Under the pieces are notes generated by a model. It was given only the letters and a program-made list of their open reading frames with translations, was not told the origin of the DNA and ran no database searches. The translations under genes were made by a program, and so were the position numbers. A stretch of 64,000 nt of DNA from Bacillota bacterium (GTDB lineage Bacteria > Bacillota > Clostridia > Lachnospirales > Lachnospiraceae): positions 62,001 through 126,000 of the forward strand of contig JAEWMB010000037.1 in assembly GCA_023457255.1 (NCBI GenBank), written 5' to 3'. How positions within the stretch are numbered: the first letter of the stretch is position 1; every line of letters begins with the position of its first letter. Positions 19,412-28,596 of the stretch are shown piece after piece.

Positions 19412-19456
19412 AGGGCTGTGCAAAATGATAGATACTATTCATTTGGCCACAGCCCT
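19412..19456 (-). terminator. Intercistronic terminator-like hairpin
   Basis: AGGGCTGTG (19412-19420) pairs with CACAGCCCT (19448-19456). On the minus strand the stem runs directly into TTTTTATAA, a good intrinsic terminator. It lies between the binding-protein gene and its permeases, so partial read-through would give more binding protein than permease. Confidence 0.7.
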
Positions 19457-19525
19457 GCTTTCCCTTAATCTCCAGAAAATCGATAACAACTACGAACTAA
19501 CTAGCATTTCGCAAAATACCTCTTT

Positions 19526-20830
19526 TTACTTATTAATTACTGCCTGATGCTCCTCAATAAATGCTGTAACATCGGCCTTTGGTGCGAAAAGAGTCTGAAC
19601 CTGCTCATTATGAATGGTTGCTGGATTAGCATCCAGGGAAGTATCCCAAGCCAATACGCCTTCCACGCTCTCCGCTAATAAACCTTTGATCTGGATAAAT
19701 AACGGATTTAGCTTGCTCTCATCTAGTTCTACATTCCAACCGCAAAATCCGGTACCAGTCTCATACGCCGCTTTTCCCATCTTCTCATTAATATAAATTG
19801 AGAATTCCGCAGCTTCCTTTTCATACTTTGTATTTTTATTAACCCAGAAGGACTCAACGAATCCGCCGGCGTAATCTGCCGCATTTCCCTTTCCTTCCAT
19901 CACCGGAATCTTACATGCCACCACATTCTCAGGATTTATTGTTGCTGTGGTATCGGTATATACCTGATTTGCAAACCAGCTTCCCATAATTCTAATTGCT
20001 GCCTTTCCGCTGATAAAGGCAGAGTTTGCATCGTCATTGCCGGATTCCAAAGGATTTTTACCGAAAGCACCCATTTGATATAATTCTACGACCTTCTTCG
20101 CCGCCTCTGCATATCCTTCCCCTTCAAACTTTGCATTGCCACTTAACATTGCATTAATATTTGCCGCTCCTGCTTCACGAAGCGCTAATGCCTGATAGAT
20201 AAATGCTGCGTTCCATCCATCTTTGGCACCGGCTGCAATGGGCGTTACGCCATCCAGAGTTTTTAACTTGTCGACTGCTGCTACTAGCTCCTCATAAGTA
20301 GTAGGAATTGCTGCTTCTGCCTGATCAAACAAGTCTTTGTTACAAAACATGGTCATATACCAGGAAAACATCGGAACAGAATAGGTCCTTCCATCGTATT
20401 CAAATGCTGTCGTGGAACCGGGAAGTATCTTCGCCTTGACATCTTCTGTCAGATAATTGTCCAGTGGCAGTAACTTATCTGCATTTACTAGCTTTTTTGC
20501 CATTCCGGCACCCCAATAGTAAAACACATCAATTCCGCCGGCTTTTCCTGCGAATTCCGCAGATATTTTTGTTTTATATGCCTCTGTGTCTAATGTCTGC
20601 GTATTTATCTTGACATTCGGATGCTCCTTTTGATAAGCTGCTACTGCCTCATCATACAGCTTCTTTAGTTCATTGGTATCATTTGACCACTGATGCCAAA
20701 CATTAAGTGTAACGTTATCATCACCATCTTTATTGGTTGCTTTATCTTCGCCTTTACCACACGCTGTCATACTAAAGGTTAATGTTCCTACTAGGAAAAG
20801 TGCTGCTAACTTTTTTACTAATTTTCTCAT
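19526..20830 (-). CDS. CUT1 ABC transporter solute-binding lipoprotein
   Basis: 434 residues from an ATG with GGAGGG upstream. The lipoprotein signal ends in MTAC with Cys at residue 24. The mature protein is a family-1 extracellular solute-binding fold (VTLNVWHQWSND start, KKLVNADKLLPLDNYL, GSWFANQVY), typical of disaccharide or oligosaccharide binders. It is the first gene of the module-2 transporter operon and has a well-formed promoter upstream. Neighbouring GH94 and GH30 genes suggest a beta-glucoside ligand; this is inference. Confidence 0.92.
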   Translation of the reverse strand: MRKLVKKLAALFLVGTLTFSMTACGKGEDKATNKDGDDNVTLNVWHQWSNDTNELKKLYDEAVAAYQKEHPNVKINTQTLDTEAYKTKISAEFAGKAGGIDVFYYWGAGMAKKLVNADKLLPLDNYLTEDVKAKILPGSTTAFEYDGRTYSVPMFSWYMTMFCNKDLFDQAEAAIPTTYEELVAAVDKLKTLDGVTPIAAGAKDGWNAAFIYQALALREAGAANINAMLSGNAKFEGEGYAEAAKKVVELYQMGAFGKNPLESGNDDANSAFISGKAAIRIMGSWFANQVYTDTTATINPENVVACKIPVMEGKGNAADYAGGFVESFWVNKNTKYEKEAAEFSIYINEKMGKAAYETGTGFCGWNVELDESKLNPLFIQIKGLLAESVEGVLAWDTSLDANPATIHNEQVQTLFAPKADVTAFIEEHQAVINK

Positions 20831-20961
20831 AATACCCTCCATTCTCACGCTTTAGCGTCTCTTTACACTCAGCTTAACTTTATATTCTTATATAAGTTAA
20901 CAATAAGAGTCCTCCTATGTACCTGTCATCATTTAACATTGCATGCTTTGTTAATAACTAA

Positions 20962-21025
20962 AGTATAGGAAAAAACAACCGGTATCTCAATTTAATATTT
21001 TTACATAAAAGGTTACTATTTTTAC
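20962..21025 (-). promoter_or_regulatory. Promoter with tandem upstream half-sites
   Basis: Minus-strand TTGAGA (20985-20990) and TATACT (20962-20967) are 17 bases apart. Just upstream are two direct repeats, GTAAAAATATTAA (20992-21004) and GTAAAAATAGTAA (21013-21025), 12 of 13 bases identical and exactly 21 bp apart. This layout is what AraC-type activators use next to a -35 box. The likely regulator is the YesN-type protein encoded at 21322-22902 (inference). Confidence 0.55.
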
Positions 21026-21141
21026 CAATGTACAAATAGTATACCATTTAGAAATCTGACAAGTTCTATTCTAGCGATTGTCAATTGAAATTGTCTGGCA
21101 CAATGGAACTTAATAAAAAAGATTTTCCCTGTCATAAATAT

Positions 21142-21236
21142 AAAAAAGGACTGCCGCAAAAAAGAACAAGTACCGGATATTGTATGGAAACAAATGTATT
21201 ATATACGATACCCGATATATTTCTTTTTTGCGGCAG
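21142..21236 (-). terminator. Long hairpin terminator after the kinase/regulator operon
   Basis: CTGCCGCAAAAAAGA (21151-21165) pairs perfectly with TCTTTTTTGCGGCAG (21222-21236), and an inner imperfect stem (about 12 of 15) follows. On the minus strand the base of the stem is followed by a run of six T. It lies about 85 bases past the regulator stop. Confidence 0.75.
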
Positions 21237-21321
21237 CCGCTAATATAGAAAATCCCAAACAAGCTTTATCAATCACTGCTCCTTATAGCCCTCAGTCTCA
21301 GCGCTTCCTATCCCTCCAATT

Positions 21322-22902
21322 TTACACCCGCTGCTTTTTGTATTCCTTCACCATTACACCGACCTGTTTTTTAAAACAGATGCTAAAATAATGCGGATCA
21401 CTAATTCCAACCCTTTCTGCAATTTCATAAACTTTCAAATCCGTAGTGTCCAGTAATCTCTTGCTTTCTTCTATCCGCTTTCTGGTTATATATTCTATTA
21501 GATTTTCCCCCGTCTCCTTTTTAAATACACGACTTAGATAGCTCTCATTTACATAGATATCCTTCGCAATTCTTTTTAGCGTCAAATTTGGTTCATATAG
21601 GTGCTTCTCTAAATATAGAAGTACTTGATCAATCAATTTATTGCCTTTTTTACTTCGGATCGTATGATTAAAATCAACGATTGCTCCAATGCTTTCTTTT
21701 AAATACTGCTTCATATTCCATAAGGTATCAATTTTTGAGACCTTAGCATACATGTCCTCCGGATCAATAATATCCTCCAAGCTTTTCCCATATTTCGTTA
21801 AAGCGCCTGACGCTTTCGTTAGCATACTCATTGTACTTAATTTAAGATAATTTGCATCGAATAATTCTTCCTCACTCATAGCTTCCAGATAATAATCAAT
21901 GTATTCAGATACCTTGCTTTCCCTCCCATCCTCAATTGATTCAATAAATTCTTTCCAATCAAATTTCTCCACAGCATTACTTTTTCTTTTCATTCTACGA
22001 TACTCCCGATATGGAATAACACGATTTTTTCCTAAGATAACACTGGTGGATATTGCCTTTTGGCTTTGCGTGTAAGCATGGAGAATCCCTTGAAATCCTT
22101 CTTGTGCCTCACTGATTCCGATAATACATTCTATGTTCTTTTGTTTTGAGATCTCTTCGAACAGATTCTGTGCTATCACCTCTTGCATATCCTCTATGCT
22201 TGGAATAAAAAGTATGATGTTATATAAGAAATGTTGGAAAATAATCATATCCTCACTGCCGGCTGATTTTGCAATAGCAAGCAATTCGTTGCTGAACTGC
22301 AATTTTTCTTCTTCCTTTGTCTCCGGTAAAAATATTGGTTTTATATTAATACAGCGATTTCTTTTCAATATTTCTTCAAAACCATATAAAGTCAGCTTAT
22401 TTACTGCTTCCTCTTCTTCCACTCTTCCTTCTACCAAACGCTGCAAAAAGCTCTCAATTACTATTTCATGATGTTCATGAACCCTTTCCTGTAATTTAAC
22501 ATATTCCTTTTTTATGCTTTTTTGTTCCTCAATGTCTCTTTGGATTTTGATAACAGTTTCTTCTAAATCCTTGATATTCACAGGCTTTAATAAAAAATCC
22601 TTTACTCCAAGTTTTACAGCTCTTCTGGCATAATCAAATTCCCGATACCCAGTAACAATGATTACTCTGCATTGCGGATACTCCTTAAGAATCTTTTCGG
22701 TAAGAAGCAATCCATCCATAAAAGGCATATTAATATCTGTCACAACCAAGTCCGGAGGCTTATGCTTTAAAATGTTAAGTGCTTCTTCTCCATTGGAAGC
22801 TTCACCGATAATCTCAAACCCTTGCTCTTCCCAGTGAAATCCTTTCCGAATCAATACACGTTCTAATTTTTCATCATCTACTAATAAAACTTTTGTTGTC
22901 AT
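21322..22902 (-). CDS. YesN-type response regulator (receiver plus AraC domain)
   Basis: 526 residues from the ATG preceded by a GGTGG-like site. The receiver domain has VDDE at the start, phospho-acceptor D56 in VVTDINMP and a Lys in LLKPVN. The C-terminal AraC-type domain (about 425-520) contains IYVNESYLSRVFKKETGENL and VGISDPHYFSICFKKQVG. The sensor kinase gene lies 75 bases upstream on the same strand. It probably controls the CUT1 transporter operon directly downstream. Confidence 0.93.
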   Translation of the reverse strand: MTTKVLLVDDEKLERVLIRKGFHWEEQGFEIIGEASNGEEALNILKHKPPDLVVTDINMPFMDGLLLTEKILKEYPQCRVIIVTGYREFDYARRAVKLGVKDFLLKPVNIKDLEETVIKIQRDIEEQKSIKKEYVKLQERVHEHHEIVIESFLQRLVEGRVEEEEAVNKLTLYGFEEILKRNRCINIKPIFLPETKEEEKLQFSNELLAIAKSAGSEDMIIFQHFLYNIILFIPSIEDMQEVIAQNLFEEISKQKNIECIIGISEAQEGFQGILHAYTQSQKAISTSVILGKNRVIPYREYRRMKRKSNAVEKFDWKEFIESIEDGRESKVSEYIDYYLEAMSEEELFDANYLKLSTMSMLTKASGALTKYGKSLEDIIDPEDMYAKVSKIDTLWNMKQYLKESIGAIVDFNHTIRSKKGNKLIDQVLLYLEKHLYEPNLTLKRIAKDIYVNESYLSRVFKKETGENLIEYITRKRIEESKRLLDTTDLKVYEIAERVGISDPHYFSICFKKQVGVMVKEYKKQRV

Positions 22903-22989
22903 ATAAACCACCATTTCTACGCTATTTTTTGTAGTACAAGGACATAAAACTACGTATCAACTGTTTAATTTCTAATTATTTTACTATTT

Positions 22990-24783
22990 CTATTTTCTCG
23001 TTTCCTTCCCTTTTATTCTCTTAACACGAAGAATTACCTCTGTGCCAATACCTACTTCGCTATGAATTGTCAAAGGCTTTGCCAAGTCATAAAATAACGC
23101 TATCCTTTGAATTGAACTATACAAACCAAAACCTGCTTTTCCAGTCTTTGTTTTTCCCCCATAAATCTCCTCAATTCGTTCTTCTGTCATTCCAACGCCA
23201 TCATCCGTAATAATAAAAATAATATTTGCCTCCTCAAGATATCCTTTTACTGTAATTGTTCCAAGCCCTTCTTTATACCGTATTCCATGATGCACGGCAT
23301 TTTCAACAATTGGCTGCAGAATCAGCTTTAAGATAGATTCCTTCTTTATTCTCTCCTCGATATCCCATAGAAGAGTAACTTTATTATCATAACGTATATT
23401 TAATACCGTCATGTAGCTATCGATACAGCTTTGTTCATCCTCCACCGTAATAAAATCCTTACCACTGTTTAAACTGTTACGATAAAAATTCCCCAGGGCC
23501 TGTGTCATTTTCAGACAATTTTCATGATCCCCTATTAGTGCAAGTGCAGAAACAGCATCCAGAGTATTGTAAAGAAAATGGGGGTTGATTTGAGCCTGTA
23601 ATAATTGCAGCTCTCCTTGTGCAATTATTTTTTCTTCCTTCTTTACCTGCTCTATCAGGTCAATAATTGCCCGAACCATCTGGTTAAATACCTTCTTTAG
23701 CTGTGTAATTTCATCGCTGTGCTCTAAGTTAACAGGCATCTCTATAAACTCGCCCCGTTCCACCATCTCCATTTGTTTCTGAACTTTAGAAAGCGGCTGA
23801 AAAATTAATTTCGCTAAAACCAAGGAGCAAACAAATACAAAAATAAAATTAAGACCAATGATAAGTAATATGGAAGACTTATAATAGTCACTTAAGTTCA
23901 TATTATCGCTGATGGGAAGCATGCCTACTAACGTCCAATCATGAATCTCTAAGTCCTGTTTGGCTAATATCATGGGTTGTTTCTTAGTATAATACACCTC
24001 ATAACCATTCCCTGGCTCTTGCTCTATTAGAAAATACTCATCCATTGCCTTATTATAATTCGAAGGGTAAATTACATAATTACCTTGGGAATCTACGATA
24101 CAGTACTGAGAATTATACTGCTTGCCAACCTCATCAAAGTATTTCTGAATTGTTTTTTCATCTATCGTAAGTAAAAGTGTAGCTAAAGGAGAATAATCCT
24201 CCACATCAGATATTTCACGAACAAGTGAAATATAATTATGCTCTGGTCTTGTGATAAACTGAATGATTTCTTCACTTTTTGAGATAAACATTGGCTCCCC
24301 ATTATTTTGTTTTAATTTTTGAAACCAGTCGGTACGATACACCTTATCTTTATCGACTGCAATGGGACCCATTTTATAAGAGCAGTAATAGTTATTGTAT
24401 GTGTCAAAGATAAATACACTCGATATATAATCACCTGAAAGTAACATATTCACAAGACTACGCTGTATCGTCTGATGGATATGCGGATCAATATTTGCAG
24501 AATCAATATTTTTTAAGGAATTTTGAACATTTCGGTCAAAGTATATCAGTGTAGAGAACTGACTGACATTCTCAAAAATAAATTTTAAGTTCCCTTTTAA
24601 CGCTTGGACAGTTTGCATCGTAGCATCTCCGATTTCACGTTTCAAACTCCTTTGATGAATAATGCGAAATATACCTACAGAAAGCGTGAACGATAAGATA
24701 AGAATACTAAGGTACAATAGAATTATCTTAGTACGTATGTTAAGCCTTCTTTTAACCGCTTGGACTAACTTCCAGGTCTTCAT
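22990..24783 (-). CDS. YesM-type sensor histidine kinase
   Basis: 597 residues; GGAGG 7 bases before the ATG. Membrane helices at about 19-40 and 308-330 flank an extracellular sensor region of about 265 residues with a Cache-like pattern. HAMP follows, then the His_kinase segment INPHFLYNTLDAVSA with the phospho-acceptor near residue 401, and the ATPase domain with IVENAVHHGIRYKEG and DDGVGMTEERI. It is transcribed with the regulator downstream and probably senses an oligosaccharide or a binding-protein complex, as other YesM proteins are thought to. Confidence 0.93.
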   Translation of the reverse strand: MKTWKLVQAVKRRLNIRTKIILLYLSILILSFTLSVGIFRIIHQRSLKREIGDATMQTVQALKGNLKFIFENVSQFSTLIYFDRNVQNSLKNIDSANIDPHIHQTIQRSLVNMLLSGDYISSVFIFDTYNNYYCSYKMGPIAVDKDKVYRTDWFQKLKQNNGEPMFISKSEEIIQFITRPEHNYISLVREISDVEDYSPLATLLLTIDEKTIQKYFDEVGKQYNSQYCIVDSQGNYVIYPSNYNKAMDEYFLIEQEPGNGYEVYYTKKQPMILAKQDLEIHDWTLVGMLPISDNMNLSDYYKSSILLIIGLNFIFVFVCSLVLAKLIFQPLSKVQKQMEMVERGEFIEMPVNLEHSDEITQLKKVFNQMVRAIIDLIEQVKKEEKIIAQGELQLLQAQINPHFLYNTLDAVSALALIGDHENCLKMTQALGNFYRNSLNSGKDFITVEDEQSCIDSYMTVLNIRYDNKVTLLWDIEERIKKESILKLILQPIVENAVHHGIRYKEGLGTITVKGYLEEANIIFIITDDGVGMTEERIEEIYGGKTKTGKAGFGLYSSIQRIALFYDLAKPLTIHSEVGIGTEVILRVKRIKGKETRK

Positions 24784-24984
24784 ACCATTTCCTCCAGGTT
24801 CACGCTTTCTTTGTCTTATTTAATGTAAATCCTATCTTGTCTACCGCATTGCGGACAGAAAATAAAACTAAATGATGATGCATAGCACAATCATTGTATC
24901 CATTTTCTAAAGTACATTCACTTCCAGAAAGCCGCCCCCTAACTTCCGTTATTTATTCTTCTCTATGGTAATATTGCATAAATA

Positions 24985-25422
24985 TTATACCATACTATTA
25001 ATATTTGTGGTGATTTTTTCGAAACATTTTCGTAGATTTGCTTTCTGATCCGTGTTTAACATAATGGTTGGGGAGTTTTCCTCTGAGGTATCCTGATTTT
25101 CAACAATTAGGACTTTACTCTGCCGATTTAAAGTATGGGTATGCCAAACTCCTCTTTTCACATTATATATTCGGCAAGGTTCCATAGCTATAGCATCTAT
25201 TTCTTCTAAACTATCTCCCATTCCACCTGTAAATAAGGTACATTCTCCTTCTAATAAAACAAATACCTCATCCGTTTCATCGTGCTTTTGCATATTGTTA
25301 ATCTGAGCCATCGTTAGCTCATCACAATAATTTAATATGGCAACCCGCCATGCTCCGTAATCAATTAATGGCTGATACCCAGCCTTGTCATAGTTAATAA
25401 CTTCAATCCACTCTTTTTTCAT
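24985..25422 (-). CDS. Small cupin-domain protein
   Basis: About 145 residues. A single cupin barrel is suggested by HDETDEVFVLLEGECTLFTGG (motif 1 with His and Glu) and CRIYNVKRGVWHTHTL (motif 2 region with His). A metal or sugar ligand is likely in such proteins. It lies between a GH94 phosphorylase gene and the kinase/regulator genes, a position where sugar-associated cupins are often found. Catalytic role unknown. I chose the ATG at the fifth codon of the longer frame because it has GAGAG upstream. Confidence 0.75.
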   Translation of the reverse strand: MKKEWIEVINYDKAGYQPLIDYGAWRVAILNYCDELTMAQINNMQKHDETDEVFVLLEGECTLFTGGMGDSLEEIDAIAMEPCRIYNVKRGVWHTHTLNRQSKVLIVENQDTSEENSPTIMLNTDQKANLRKCFEKITTNINSMV

Positions 25423-25603
25423 ATATACTCTCATTTCTGGACAGTCTCTATTCTGAGCCTCCCAAATATTTTACGGCAAACTTACTGAATACTTACTCCT
25501 TATCTACTGACATTCGGCAGATACGATTCTGAATGCAGCAGCATCTCTGCCGGGTATCCGGATGATACAGGAATAAGAATTTTGAATTGCTTTTCATTTT
25601 CAC

Positions 25604-28308
25604 CTAACTTAAAACTACCGTAATATAGTGCTTCCGATACTCTGAAAGTCCCAGGATATCCTTGCGTCTTATACAAATAAAATCTTTTGCTTCATAACGT
25701 AGTCCATCCAGAATAATTTCACTGACTTGATACTCTGCTGCTTCCTTTTTCTTACTGTTTTGGTACGTAACCTCAAGAAATCTTTCTGCAAATAGAAACT
25801 CTACCTTTACTGTTCCATCCTTCCTAAATTGTTCTGACAATAGCTTGGGTTCAAAAGATAAATCACCATAGCTTCCTTTTATACCAAACATCTCCGTAAG
25901 CACCGTTAGTAACAGCCAGCTTGCCGAACCTGTCAGATAGTGATATAACCCACGGCCATTTTCCCCGATATATTCCGGAATTCCGGGATAGATTCTGCTT
26001 ACAGCAAAATTACTGCAATGTCTAAATAGGCTATTTATTACACGATATCCCTCTTTTATAAAACCACGCTGGTATAGGGCCTTAGCATACATAATAGCCA
26101 TATGGCAAAATACTGCTCCATTTTCTTTTTGACCATAGGCGAACCCAAACATTCTGCCCAAATCAAGCTTAACCTCGCAAAAATCGGTATTAAGCCGATA
26201 ACCTCCCATTTTCTCCTCATACAGATAGTGATCTGCTGCTCGTATTACCTCCTTTACCTGTTCCTTCGTAGCAACCTCTGACATAATCGTAAATACCTGA
26301 CTTGTTAACATCATTCGGACACCCTGTGGAAAATCGCCTTCAACCCTCTGGCCATGATTATCGTAATAACCATTAAACCAATGAAATCCTTCTGCACCGG
26401 TTAACCATTCCTGGTTACGGATATGTTCTTTTATCCATTCCGATTTATTCTTAAGATTCATGATTAAGTTTAATACGATTACTTCTTTTTTTTGTCCGCT
26501 TACAGCCTCTTTCACTCGATTACAGTAAGTATAAAGAATCTCTTTCTTACGCTTGATATCACTATAGCAAGAAGTTTCCTCTGTAAATAGACCATCCATT
26601 TCTTTTGCAAGGAATATACTTGTAACTCCACTTTCCATAAGCTTTTCTAAAAGCTCGGTAAGAGTTGTAAGATTCAATGCATACGCTGCTGTGAAGGCCA
26701 CACTTTCTCCACGTTCCTTTGCCATATCAAGTGCATCATTCCAATCTGCTCCGCGCAAACGGATATGATTGTGTTCACCAACATCAAAAAAGGCGGTTAA
26801 GTTCTGTAAAAGCAAGTGTTCTAAGATTGTTCCCCGGTATTGTTCTCCTTGAACAGTCTTCACCCTTTTTCCTAACTCTTCGTGATACGCTGTATCTTTT
26901 TCTTCTCCTCTGACCGCCTGCATGTCTTTAAAGTAGGTTGTCTCCTCTAATAAAAAACTAAGATCACCGCTGTGTTTTATGTACAACTCTGTTGTAAACA
27001 ACGGCCAGACCCCATGGTCCATCCAAACCCTTGTAATATTGTTACGATCTGCAATAAACTCTCCCTGCTTTGTTCCAATAATGGTGGCATTCGTACCGTC
27101 CATCCGAATTCCTGAGAAGTTGTCATATAGCATTTCTCGAATCCCGGAAGGGTTCATCATAAGAAGTGCCAAGCAGTCCTGCCAAAGGTCACGCCATCCC
27201 CTCCCGCCTTTTCCATAATCGTGATGCGGAAGGAAGGAACAGCCATAGATTCTTCGCAGCATTGGCTGAAAGTTAACCCAGTGCATAAAATAATCAAATT
27301 CCGGATTTGCTGTATAATAATGGATATTAATCTTTTGATTCCAATAGTTTTTGGTAAATAAAACTGCTTCATCAAAAGCCTTACTTGAGGTAAGAAACTT
27401 CTTCGCAGCTTCTATAAAGTCCTCCTCCGTAATCCCATACCCCATTGCTATATGATAAGAAACTTCTTCTCCTGCCCTTAAGGTTGTCTGTTCAAAAACA
27501 AGTCCTCCAAGAGCTTCATACCCGGCGGTCACTTCTCCTGCTGCCACCATAGTGAGTTTTTTATTATCATAGAGTGCTCTGGGCTGTTCTAGACTTCCTC
27601 CCTCTCCAATAAATCCTTCTACCGTAGGATAGAAACCGATAGGTGGATTCGAATCCTTCGCCGCACCTAATACCCCATATATTACTTCATTTTTCTTATG
27701 CCCACGTTCGTCGAAGGTAAGTGCCGGATTAACTATAACACCATAATCCGTCGTATGAATCCGGTGTAATAAGGAAGTAACATGCCGATGATCCCTATAG
27801 TTATCCGCAGAACGTGCATATAGCGGAACTGCTGCCACCGGTATCAATGTTACATTGTCAGCACCAATATTTTTTATGGTAACCTTCATAAGCTCAAGCG
27901 TTTCTCCGGATGCGGGTACCACGGACAAAACCTTCGCTCTTAGTCCATTTGCCACCGAGATTCTCTCAATCTCCTGCCACATGATACCAGCTCTTAAATA
28001 TGTTTTTTCTTTTTCTCATAGAACAGGTTTGCCTGTTGATGGCTTGAGTTACCAACTACAGACCAAGGCTTTTTTCCTTCTATTTTACACCAAAAATTTC
28101 TACCCGCCTTATTGTTATGTAATTCCTCCGCACTTACCGGTGCTAAAAGAAAAGTATTCTGCCCCATCTTATTATCCCCGTGCAAACTTGGAGTTACCGA
28201 TGCCATCACTCCGCTTTCATTTGCAATCGGAAAATAGAGGTAGCTCGTTAATTCCGGATCTTCCAGAATAAAATCTGCATATTCATTCAAATATTGATAT
28301 TGCCTCAT
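25604..28308 (-). CDS. GH94 glycoside phosphorylase, interrupted by a -1 frameshift
   Basis: About 900 residues in two frames. The 5' part (28308 to about 28000) encodes YFPIANESGVMASVTPSLHG and ends in HI-stop at 27994. The remainder continues in the neighbouring frame with AGIMWQEIERISVANGL to 25604. The break is at a run of six A (plus-strand T 28003-28008); one extra A would join the frames as EKKKKTYLRAGIMWQE. The body has GH94 marks: DYGVIVNPALTFDERGHKKN, HDYGKGGRGWRDLWQD, GVWPLFTTELYI and GADWNDALD with the catalytic Asp. No signal peptide. The layout resembles laminaribiose-phosphorylase-type GH94 enzymes, but substrate is inference. Mutation, slippage-based expression or a sequencing error are all possible. 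AAGGAG precedes the ATG. Confidence 0.82.
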
Positions 28309-28411
28309 CTTGTACTCCTTTCCATAGATCTGTAATTTTTCTCAATTAAAAGCAACTTGCAGCTTAATCTCTCCCAATTTCTATTATAAATTTCTATTCT
28401 AAAATAAAAAT

Positions 28412-28445
28412 CCAATATTTTTAGTTTTTGGTGTAATTTTTTTAC
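28412..28445 (-). promoter_or_regulatory. Candidate tandem operator upstream of second GH94 gene
   Basis: Minus-strand half-sites CTAAAAATATTGG (28412-28424) and GTAAAAAAATTAC (28433-28445) lie 21 bp apart, about 105-135 bases upstream of the GH94 start. They resemble the 21-bp-spaced pair at 20992-21025. Nine of 13 positions agree between the two copies. Confidence 0.4.
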
Positions 28446-28469
28446 TCTTTTGATGATTTCTTCTCTGAA

Positions 28470-28525
28470 AAGCAAAAAGAGCTCTTGCTCCATAGATAAT
28501 TCCTTATCTAATAGCAAAAGCTCTT
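28470..28525 (-). terminator. Terminator of the ABC exporter operon
   Basis: AAGAGCTCTTGCT (28477-28489) pairs with AGCAAAAGCTCTT (28513-28525), with one mismatch. On the minus strand the stem is followed by CTTTTTGCTTTTC. It lies 70 bases past the stop of the exporter gene at 28597. Confidence 0.7.
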
Positions 28526-28596
28526 ACAAAACAACCTGTTATTTTTTATTTTACTCACCTATACATGCTTTAGCATATACTAGGAAGAGTTTCCAT

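Noticed and set aside
28305..28517. 70-residue minus-strand open frame
   Set aside because: It runs through the terminator of the ABC exporter operon and has no family resemblance; the GH94 start lies at its end.
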